This document shows positions 37,909 to 45,073 of a stretch of DNA of 64,000 nt, in pieces. The notes beneath the pieces were generated by a model that saw only the letters and a program-made list of their open reading frames with translations, did no database searches and had not been told where the DNA came from. The DNA is taken from NCBI RefSeq assembly GCF_900101955.1, contig NZ_FNAQ01000012.1:1-64000 (forward strand), given 5' to 3'. How positions within the stretch are numbered: position 1 is the first letter of the stretch; each line of letters starts with the position of its first letter. The stretch is from Desulfuromonas thiophila. GTDB lineage: Bacteria > Desulfobacterota > Desulfuromonadia > Desulfuromonadales > Desulfuromonadaceae. Made by a program: the position numbers and the translations under genes.

Positions 37909-39158
37909 TTTCTGACGTATCCTTCGACAAAGGCCGGTGACGGGCGCGTCAACCGGTCAAAACGGTCCTGGGGGAAAAAGGTTCCGTTGCGCAGGCGCTG
38001 GCCCTGCTGGTGCCAGAAATCGGCCAGCCCCAGACCGTCAAGATCGGGCCGGTAGATGCGTCGCTCTGGCGGCTGCAACAAAAAACGGCGGGCATCGCCA
38101 TGGCAGGCATCGCACAGGGGTGCGCCACGACGGATGCTGTGCGGCGCGTAGGCCTTCCATTCCGCCGCCAGCAGACGGTTTTCCTGCCCCACCGGCTGGT
38201 TGTCGCGCATTTCACTGTAATAGGCCAGAAACTGCGGCCGGATCGGACTGACCAGCCCCTGGTTGTTCAGGCCCAACAGCGGCCCGTCCTGTCGGCGCAG
38301 ATAGCTGCTTTTCACATAATCGGTACCCGCCGGCCGCACACGGAAATACTGCCGGTTGCTGCTCCCGCCCAGTTTCAGATAGAAGGTGCCATATTCCTGC
38401 GCTGACCAGGCAGCATGACAGCTGCTGCAGCTCAGCCGCTCAAGATGCGCGGCAATACCATGCTCAATCACCGCCGCAGCGGGCGTATGACAATCGCGAC
38501 ACGTCCGGCTCACCCGCAAGCCCTGCTGCAAGCCCGCCATGGCGTGACAGTCGCCACAGACCAGCCCGGCTTCGGCATGGACATCGGGCCTCATCTTCAG
38601 GTAGTGCTGCCCCTGGGCCTGCGGACCGCGCTGATAGCGTTCATGATCCTCACGCGGCGCCCGCCCCAGGTAGTCCCAGCCGACGAAATAACCGTTATGG
38701 CAGCGCAGGCAGCTGTCATTATCCGGCCGCCGCAGGGCATGGCCATCGTCACCGTGGCAATCGTGACAGCTACTGACATGGCAGCCCAGACAGTTGGTCT
38801 GAAAGAAGGCCGCATCGGCCTGGCCCCAGCTGCGCCGGCAGAAAGCCTGTTCCTCGGCCCGCGTCGCCATGGCGTGCTGAAAGATTTGCGCCGAATCGGC
38901 ATGGCAGCCCTGACAGCCCGGCGCCAGCGGGCCATCGGCGGGTCGCCGCAGGTTGCCGGCGGCGCCATGACAGCTCAGGCAGTCGAGGCCGGCGTGCACG
39001 CCTTCCAGCCGGGTTTCATGGCACTGGCGACAGCTATCGCCAGCCGCGACCGCCGGCTCAGCGCGGCTCGCAGCCGCCATCAGACCGCTGCCCAGCAGAG
39101 CGCAGCAGACGGCCATAATCCAGTTTTTGCTGATAAATGACATCCTTGCCACTTTCAT
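37863..39158 (-). CDS. Decahaem c-type cytochrome
   Basis: I count ten CxxCH motifs in this roughly 431-aa protein (CRQCH, CLSCH, CQGCH, CLGCH, CHDCH, CLRCH, CGDCH, CRDCH, CSSCH, CDACH). The N-terminus has a signal sequence (MAVCCALLGSGLMAAASRA). The protein should be periplasmic or surface-exposed. The start is uncertain: ATG 39158 or 39143, neither with a good Shine-Dalgarno, both inside the end of the upstream dodecahaem gene, which suggests coupled translation. Likely role: wire between the quinol-oxidising Rieske/b unit and the larger cytochrome. Confidence 0.85.
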   Translation of the reverse strand: MKVARMSFISKNWIMAVCCALLGSGLMAAASRAEPAVAAGDSCRQCHETRLEGVHAGLDCLSCHGAAGNLRRPADGPLAPGCQGCHADSAQIFQHAMATRAEEQAFCRRSWGQADAAFFQTNCLGCHVSSCHDCHGDDGHALRRPDNDSCLRCHNGYFVGWDYLGRAPREDHERYQRGPQAQGQHYLKMRPDVHAEAGLVCGDCHAMAGLQQGLRVSRTCRDCHTPAAAVIEHGIAAHLERLSCSSCHAAWSAQEYGTFYLKLGGSSNRQYFRVRPAGTDYVKSSYLRRQDGPLLGLNNQGLVSPIRPQFLAYYSEMRDNQPVGQENRLLAAEWKAYAPHSIRRGAPLCDACHGDARRFLLQPPERRIYRPDLDGLGLADFWHQQGQRLRNGTFFPQDRFDRLTRPSPAFVEGYVRKWQTLLPAAAASSKP

Positions 39159-40914
39159 GACAGACCAGACACTGATTGACGGCGAAAACCCGCTGGATCT
39201 CCTCCCCCTGCAGCGGTCGGCTGTGTTCGCGGACAATGGCCGAAAACGCCTGAATCCCGTTCTGAGTCATCTGCTGGAAACCATCCAGGGGTTTGTCGTC
39301 GGCCTTTTCGCACAGCAGGCTGGCCTCGACTCGGCCAGCGACTACCTGATGCTGGCCGAAACCGACAAAAACCGGATTGGCGTGACACTCACGGCACCCC
39401 ACCGTGCGGCCGGTCGTGTTATGGGAATAAAAGGGCGCAAAACGCAGCTGCTGACGATCGCGAAACCGGGCGACATATTCCTCGGTCTCCGGCTGACCCC
39501 GCCGGCCCTTGACGGTCACAAAGGTCTGGCAGCCGGGCGTGACCGGTGCAATCTGGCCCCGCTGGTCAAGTGCCAAGGCAAAGGGATAAAGCGAGCGATA
39601 ATCCTCGGTTTCACTGAAACGGCCCCGGGTCATGCGCTGGCGAATGAAGTCCTGGCCGGGCTGGGAACGATCATATTCCGTGTGGCAGCCGAAACACTGC
39701 GGCACCGCCGCCGAATGGCAGCTGTAACAGCTCAGCCGCTCATGTCCGGCTATGCGATGTTCCGGCGTACCGGTGATCACCTTGCTGACATGGCGTTGAC
39801 CATCCCGCTTGCCCAGCACGATTACCTGTCCCTGTTCAAAAAAAACGTTCGAGTAGGGCCGCTGCTTGGCGGTCAGCACCGCTGGCGCCTCCAGTGGTGG
39901 CGCGCTGTGATAAGAGCGGGCCTCACGGCGAGCCTCCGTCTGTTCCCGCTGGGACGGCGCCAGCCGCGGGCGCTCGGTTGCGCTGCCGTGACAGTCCGTG
40001 CAGGCGATCTCGGTCTGCAGATACATGTTTTCATAGGCATAGCCATCGCCCATCAGGTCGCGCGAGGTATGACAATCGATGCAGTCCATGCCTCGCTGAT
40101 GGTGAATATCCGCTTCGATCCGGGTGACATTGCGCACCCCGCTGATCAACTCCGGCCCCGGGAAAGCCTGGCTCACCGGCATCAGGCCGTTATTGCCATC
40201 ATTGAGTCCCTGATAGGTCAGAGCAATCCGGCCGCTGCGGTTATGACAACGCAGACAAACCTCGTTGGTCGGCAACGGCTCCATGCGATGGCTGGCCGAA
40301 TGGGGCCAGCGGCCGCGCATGGCCACATCCGTGCCCTGGTAGGTCGCGTTGTCATTAAAAGGAAAATGACAGGCGGCACAGCCCGACGCATGGGAGCCGG
40401 TCCAGACCTCATGCGATTCCATGCCGACATGGCACAGCGAACAGAACTTACGGTACAACTCACCGGCCAGATTGTTCAGCTGGGCCACATCCTTCAGTTC
40501 CAACGGTTCGCCGGCAGCATCGAACAGCTGCTGGGCCTGGGTGCCATACAGGTGGCCGTCCTGACCCTCCCAGGTCAGCTGGATGTTCTTGATGAAACCG
40601 GTGTTGGTGAACATGAGATTGCCACGCATCCGCTCCAACTGATAGGGATGGCAGCGCCCACAGGTTTTTTCCCAGAACGGCGGCGCCGACGGATTCCGCG
40701 GGCCATACATGCCGCCATGGGCCTTTTTTTTGTCCGGCTCCCGGGCATCGCCACCATGGCAGGCGATACAGTCGGTGTGGCTCGCGCTGGCCGGCTCCAG
40801 ACCGACATGGCAGGCGACACAGTGCGACGCCGGCGGCTGGTGGCAGCCGGCCAACACCCCCACCAGAGTCAGAGCCCAAAACAGTGCCCCGATGCTGTTC
40901 GACCAGAATCTCAC
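39058..40914 (-). CDS. Dodecahaem c-type cytochrome lipoprotein
   Basis: I count twelve CxxCH motifs (CVACH, CIACH, CGRCH, CSLCH, CAACH, CLRCH, CIDCH, CTDCH, CYSCH, CFGCH, CRECH, CLVCH) in a 618-aa protein with a lipoprotein signal (LTLVGVLAGC). It probably sits in the outer membrane or is anchored to it. GTG 40914 is preceded by GGGAGG at 4 nt, whereas ATG 40935 lacks a Shine-Dalgarno. Its last 100 bp overlap the decahaem gene. By position it corresponds to one of the large c-type cytochromes of the Geobacter ext cluster, but I do not assign a letter. Confidence 0.87.
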   Translation of the reverse strand: MRFWSNSIGALFWALTLVGVLAGCHQPPASHCVACHVGLEPASASHTDCIACHGGDAREPDKKKAHGGMYGPRNPSAPPFWEKTCGRCHPYQLERMRGNLMFTNTGFIKNIQLTWEGQDGHLYGTQAQQLFDAAGEPLELKDVAQLNNLAGELYRKFCSLCHVGMESHEVWTGSHASGCAACHFPFNDNATYQGTDVAMRGRWPHSASHRMEPLPTNEVCLRCHNRSGRIALTYQGLNDGNNGLMPVSQAFPGPELISGVRNVTRIEADIHHQRGMDCIDCHTSRDLMGDGYAYENMYLQTEIACTDCHGSATERPRLAPSQREQTEARREARSYHSAPPLEAPAVLTAKQRPYSNVFFEQGQVIVLGKRDGQRHVSKVITGTPEHRIAGHERLSCYSCHSAAVPQCFGCHTEYDRSQPGQDFIRQRMTRGRFSETEDYRSLYPFALALDQRGQIAPVTPGCQTFVTVKGRRGQPETEEYVARFRDRQQLRFAPFYSHNTTGRTVGCRECHANPVFVGFGQHQVVAGRVEASLLCEKADDKPLDGFQQMTQNGIQAFSAIVREHSRPLQGEEIQRVFAVNQCLVCHESGKDVIYQQKLDYGRLLRSAGQRSDGGCEPR

Positions 40915-41063
40915 CGAACCTCCCGTCCCATCCATACCGCTTTGCAGGTCATGCGGCTTGCCGCGTCAGTGCCGGTGTCCGGCAGCCAGCGGACGAATCG
41001 GCATTCTATCACAGCCAGGCCTGCGCGACCACCATCGGCAAATGTGCTGCGACCGCTGCCAGA

Positions 41064-41098
41064 CAAAAAAAGCCCTCCGGCCACAAAAGCCGGAGGGC
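41064..41098 (-). terminator. Terminator between porin gene and cytochrome genes
   Basis: GCCCTCCGGC (41072-41081), loop CACAAAA and GCCGGAGGGC (41089-41098) form a 10-bp stem; on the minus strand a T7 tract (41071-41065) follows. It could separate or attenuate transcription from extHI into the cytochrome genes. Confidence 0.8.
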
Positions 41099-41143
41099 GG
41101 GAACAACGCCAGACCGGAAACGGTCGGCGATTGTGGTGGCGAT

Positions 41144-42310
41144 CTAGAAAATCACCTGCAGCTGCGCCGTGAGGGTATCGAAGTCCTGGCACTCGCGGCT
41201 CTCGGTGTCGAACTCAACCGTGGCGTATTCCACCGTCAACTTCAGATCCTGACCACGGAAATAGTAGTTGAAACCACCACCAAGCCAGTCGACTTCCTGA
41301 TCGTACACGCCATCCCACTCGGCAAACGACCAGTTTTCAGCCCGAACAAAGAACTGCAGCGGGAAATTCGGCAACATGTAGCCGGCCTTCATGTAACCAC
41401 CATTTTTTTCGCCATTGACACCCAGGGTGCTGGAGGTCGGAGTGGCACCCTTGTAGGCCTCGTCGAGATCGTAATCGACATAGGCGGTGGAGAAGGTGAA
41501 GGTACCAATGCCGTCGAAGGGATACTCGACGAAGAAGTCCACCGTCCAGGCCTTGTAGTCAACTGCGCCTGCTTCAAGAGCTTCGTTGGCGTAGGCCACA
41601 TCGGCCTCATACTGATAAGCCGCACCCAGGGTGATGACCTTTTTGTTGCCCATATAGGTACCCCGGTAACCGTAACCGGTTTCCTTGTCGAGGAAGGTCA
41701 GGTGGGCACGGCCGGTATAGCGGAAGTTCGAATCCGGTGCTGACGAGGAATCGTTGCGACCGTTCATCACGTCGATGCGGTACTGGAACACATCGTCAAA
41801 CAGATTGCCCCACAGGGCCACACCCTTGTCGCGGGTTCCCACAAACGGTGCGCGGATAAACAGCGAGCGGTCGAGGTTAAGCGGGATTTCGCAGGCCTCA
41901 AGGTTCTCACGCGTGAAATTATACTTGAACTTACCCAGGCGCAACTCAGCCGCATCGCTGAACTTGTAGCGGAACTGGGCGTCCAGCACGCGGAACTCAG
42001 ACTCGTCGCCATCATCAACATTGAAATTGTCAATGTTGACATCCTCGGTGTATTCGGTCTGAAAGTAGAAACCGAGCTTGTCGTAGGCACCGATCAGGGC
42101 CAGACGGTTACGGCGAAAATTGAATTCCATGGTGTCGTCATCATCGGGACCAGCACCCATGTCGCGGTGGGTCAGCTGGAACTGGCCGAAATACTCCAGT
42201 TTCAGCAGGCCCTGATCCTCCGGGCCAAAGGTCCAGACCGGGCCGGCAACGGCCGAGGACGCCATCAGTACCAGCCCCGCGCAGGCGGTCAGCAGTTTTC
42301 CAAGTTTCAC
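41144..42310 (-). CDS. extI: Outer-membrane porin, ExtI-like
   Basis: This 388-aa protein has a cleaved signal peptide (LLTACAGLVLMASSAVA) and then alternating beta-strands with many aromatic residues, ending in the Phe expected for outer-membrane barrels (LTAQLQVIF). Motifs like FNFRRNRLALIGAYDKLGFYFQTEY resemble phosphate-selective porin O/P-type barrels. It directly follows a rhodanese lipoprotein gene, the arrangement of extH-extI in Geobacter, where ExtI is reported to admit selenite. GTG 42310 is used because AGGAG lies 8 nt upstream. Substrate here is inferred, not shown. Confidence 0.75.
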   Translation of the reverse strand: MKLGKLLTACAGLVLMASSAVAGPVWTFGPEDQGLLKLEYFGQFQLTHRDMGAGPDDDDTMEFNFRRNRLALIGAYDKLGFYFQTEYTEDVNIDNFNVDDGDESEFRVLDAQFRYKFSDAAELRLGKFKYNFTRENLEACEIPLNLDRSLFIRAPFVGTRDKGVALWGNLFDDVFQYRIDVMNGRNDSSSAPDSNFRYTGRAHLTFLDKETGYGYRGTYMGNKKVITLGAAYQYEADVAYANEALEAGAVDYKAWTVDFFVEYPFDGIGTFTFSTAYVDYDLDEAYKGATPTSSTLGVNGEKNGGYMKAGYMLPNFPLQFFVRAENWSFAEWDGVYDQEVDWLGGGFNYYFRGQDLKLTVEYATVEFDTESRECQDFDTLTAQLQVIF

Positions 42311-42372
42311 GATAGGACTCCTTTTTAAAAGGGTAACAGCAGAACAACGCGCTTTACAGAGCAACTGCCGCC

Positions 42373-43704
42373 TTAGCAGCCGCCACCGCCTGCGCCACCG
42401 CCAGAAGACGCACCATCACTTCCGCCTGCGGCGGGTGTTGCCCAGTAGGCGTAGTCCTCGTCCTCGATGCTGTTGGCATCGGCGTCATAGGGGCTCAGCA
42501 TGCCGTCAAGAATGCGGAAGGTCGGCTTCTCGATGGTTCTGGGGAAATTCACGTTGTAGTAAGGACCGGCAAAGAACGGGCCATTACTCTCCAGCCGATG
42601 GTCGGTGATCAGCACGTCAGTTGCCCACTCGGACAGCAAGGTCGGCAGAGCATAGCTGGCATCGGGCACATAGGCGGCACCGGTCTGGTTGGTCAGGCTG
42701 CCAAACTGGCTCCAGGAACCGTCGTAGACCATGACATCCCAACCCAGGGCAACATCGATGGGCATGAAACCATAGGACGCAGCGTTACCGGCGCGGCAAT
42801 AGGTAATGATCGGCTTGGAGCCGTCGATACCATAGCTTTCAAGCAGAGCACGGATCTCATCGGCGCTCTTCAGGGCATTATTGGGGCTGCCACCCACATA
42901 GAAGTCGGCATAACCAACATGGGCAACGCCTTCAATGCTTCCCTGGAAGATGACATAATCACCAGCCACATCGGCAAAAATACCTGAGGTTCCGCCAGCT
43001 TTTTCCGTATTGTTCAGCAGCGTGTTAAGGGGTTGAACACTTCCCTCTTCAACGCCAACAATCAGTTCACTCAGTGCCGCGCGCACATCATCACGCAGTG
43101 CCGGAAGATCACGCACACTAAATGTCGAAGCGGCCACATTCGGCTCGACCGTGGTCAGCTCATAGCCAGCAGCAGTCCAGGCCGCCTGGTTGCCATTGAG
43201 AACCTTCAGCTTCTCTTTCGGGAAACCCCAGTAGCGGAAGGTAAAGTACAAACGTGCCGGGTTGCCACTGCCAGCAAAGACCACTGTCGTGCGCTCGTCA
43301 ATACCGCAACGCTGCAGTTCAGCGTCCATGGTCGGACCATCCAAAACCATGTTGCCACTGAGCACGGGGCCTTCGTAACGATCGATGCCAAGAGTGGACC
43401 ACAGTTGGGCACCAGGAATATGCCCGGCCGCATAGGTCCCGCCAGCACACAGAATCACAACCTTTTCGTAACCGGTTTCATTGTTTACCAGGCCTTTATC
43501 CACCCAAGATTTCAGCGTTGCGGCATCAATCAGCACATTTTCGGTCTGGCCGACAACCGGCGGATTGTTTGTGCTGGTATCCGGTTCATCGTAGCTGTCG
43601 GAACCGCCACCGCCACCGCAACCCGCCAGGGGCAGTGTACCGACAAACAGAAACAGAAGCAGGGCCATCAGGCGCATGCGCGAACGTTGAAACACCTCTT
43701 TCAT
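42373..43704 (-). CDS. extH: Tandem rhodanese lipoprotein, ExtH-like
   Basis: This 443-aa protein begins with a lipoprotein signal (LLLFLFVGTLPLAGC) followed by a Gly tract. Two rhodanese domains follow. In the first the active-site loop is VFAGSGNPAR without Cys (probably inactive). In the second it is TYCRAGNAAS with the catalytic Cys. A third segment of about 90 residues precedes a Gly-rich tail ending in Cys. ATG 43704 follows GGAGGT. The porin gene lies 62 bp downstream. The pair matches ExtH/ExtI of Geobacter, which is linked to selenite handling. A palindrome upstream may bind the neighbouring TetR protein. Confidence 0.78.
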   Translation of the reverse strand: MKEVFQRSRMRLMALLLFLFVGTLPLAGCGGGGGSDSYDEPDTSTNNPPVVGQTENVLIDAATLKSWVDKGLVNNETGYEKVVILCAGGTYAAGHIPGAQLWSTLGIDRYEGPVLSGNMVLDGPTMDAELQRCGIDERTTVVFAGSGNPARLYFTFRYWGFPKEKLKVLNGNQAAWTAAGYELTTVEPNVAASTFSVRDLPALRDDVRAALSELIVGVEEGSVQPLNTLLNNTEKAGGTSGIFADVAGDYVIFQGSIEGVAHVGYADFYVGGSPNNALKSADEIRALLESYGIDGSKPIITYCRAGNAASYGFMPIDVALGWDVMVYDGSWSQFGSLTNQTGAAYVPDASYALPTLLSEWATDVLITDHRLESNGPFFAGPYYNVNFPRTIEKPTFRILDGMLSPYDADANSIEDEDYAYWATPAAGGSDGASSGGGAGGGGC

Positions 43705-43805
43705 GTGACCTCCAGTAATCCAGTTGGCAGAAATAAAACTGTTCTCAACGGTTTGATCCACAGCATGGTCTTGCAGCCAGAAACCTCCTTTCCATGCAAA
43801 AAAAC

Positions 43806-43817
43806 GAATGATCATTC
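43806..43817. promoter_or_regulatory. Candidate TetR operator upstream of extH
   Basis: GAATGATCATTC is a perfect 12-bp palindrome between the tetR stop and extH start, about 100 bp before the extH ATG. Its form (AATGA…TCATT) is common among TetR-family operators. The adjacent regulator makes autoregulation or control of ext genes plausible. Confidence 0.45.
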
Positions 43818-43907
43818 ACCTATGGCGGCAAACGTAGCACAGCAACCGGAGGTTGAAAAGACTATTCGATCACAAAAAGTGCAAACCAATCCGTTAAAAT
43901 AATAAAA

Positions 43908-44516
43908 TTAATTGCCAAGCGAATGGTTAGCGATGGCCGCCCAGGCGTTAGCCATCAGTTCGTCGGCAATCTCCTGCAGGGGGGTGTTCACCACACACAG
44001 CAGACGCAGCTGAATGGCCCGCAGAATCACACCGGTATAAGAGATGGCCGCGACATAGACATCCTGCCGGCGGATATCGCCCTGATCCATGCCCTGCGCC
44101 AGAATGCCGCGCACCAGCCGGAAGGGTTCGGTAAAACAGATGGGCGTGGTGTCGGTCATGAATTCGGCATGCTTCATGTAGAGCATGTATTCCATCATGA
44201 CCGGATCAGACTCAGCCACGTCGAAGCACAGGCGGGCAAAGGCTTCGAGCTTTTCGCGTGTGGTCTGCGCATCCCGCAGCCGGGCATCGAGCATCTGCTG
44301 AAAATCCTGCAGTGTTTCGGCATGGATACGCCGCGCCAGGTCCTCCTTGTTGGCAAAATAGCTGTAGATGGCGCCGGTACTGACTCCCGAAGCCTTGACA
44401 ATCAGCGGTATCGATACGTTGTAGTAGCCCTTTTCGACAAACAGCTGCCGCGCCACCCTGAGCACCCGCGCCATCTTGGCTTCGGGCGCAATCTCGCGCT
44501 TCTTACCCGGTGCCAT
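43908..44516 (-). CDS. TetR-family transcriptional regulator
   Basis: This 202-aa protein has the TetR DNA-binding domain at about residues 13-60: VLRVARQLFVEKGYYNVSIPLIVKASGVSTGAIYSYFANKEDLA (recognition helix GAIYSYF). The C-terminal ligand domain is not recognisable to a ligand class, but its MMEYMLYMKHAEFM is typical of envelope-stress type TetR proteins. ATG 44516 follows GAGGAGGGG. It is transcribed toward the ext genes and may repress them through the palindrome at 43806. Confidence 0.88.
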   Translation of the reverse strand: MAPGKKREIAPEAKMARVLRVARQLFVEKGYYNVSIPLIVKASGVSTGAIYSYFANKEDLARRIHAETLQDFQQMLDARLRDAQTTREKLEAFARLCFDVAESDPVMMEYMLYMKHAEFMTDTTPICFTEPFRLVRGILAQGMDQGDIRRQDVYVAAISYTGVILRAIQLRLLCVVNTPLQEIADELMANAWAAIANHSLGN

Positions 44517-44637
44517 ATTTCCCCTCCTCTTGCCTGAATCAATCCCTGAGGCCGGTCGGAAATCCACCGGCGAAAAGCGGCGCCATCTTAGACCAACAGC
44601 ACAGCAGAAGGAAACCCCGTTCTGATTGGAATCGGCT

Positions 44638-45039
44638 TCATTCCGCTGCAGCCTGGCCCCTGTTCCGCGCGGCCAGCAGCGCGGCGGGCCGAACGCACTG
44701 ACACAGGGCCTCGTAGCCACCGTCAAGCACCCGCAGGTTATCGTATCCCCGTGCCGACAAATAGACATAAGCCATGGCCGCCCGCACACCATGGGGACAA
44801 AAGATTCCCACCAGAGGCTCCCTGGGCACCTCGGCCCAATTTTCGGGAAGCTGATTCAGCGCCAGGCACTGCCAGGGCAGCGGGAACGCCTCCCCCGGCA
44901 GCAGCGCCGTCATCTCTTCAGGGGTGCGCACATCCAGCACCCGCGCGCCGGGCTGCTGCAACAGCTCAGCAAAAGTCACCTTGTGGCGCAGCGTTCCGAT
45001 AAACGCCAGATCCATCCGCTGCAACACAGCGTCGAGCAT
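44638..45039 (-). CDS. Single-domain rhodanese-like protein
   Basis: This 133-aa cytoplasmic protein has the rhodanese fold: ARVLDVRTPEEM, the active-site loop FCPHGVRAAMA with the catalytic Cys, and GYDNLRVLDGGYEAL at the end. It has no signal peptide. ATG 45039 follows AAGGAGG. It is encoded after rlmKL in the same direction (34-bp gap) and before tetR. A role in persulphide or selenide handling next to the extH cluster is possible but unproven. Confidence 0.85.
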   Translation of the reverse strand: MLDAVLQRMDLAFIGTLRHKVTFAELLQQPGARVLDVRTPEEMTALLPGEAFPLPWQCLALNQLPENWAEVPREPLVGIFCPHGVRAAMAYVYLSARGYDNLRVLDGGYEALCQCVRPAALLAARNRGQAAAE

Positions 45040-45073
45040 CTCCGCCTCCTTGTATGTGCACCAGTACGCAAAC

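Noticed and set aside
39127-41172. A 681-codon open frame on the plus strand opposite the cytochrome genes
   Set aside because: The minus strand carries 22 CxxCH motifs in proper frames with signal sequences; the plus-strand product is low-complexity and unlike any protein family.
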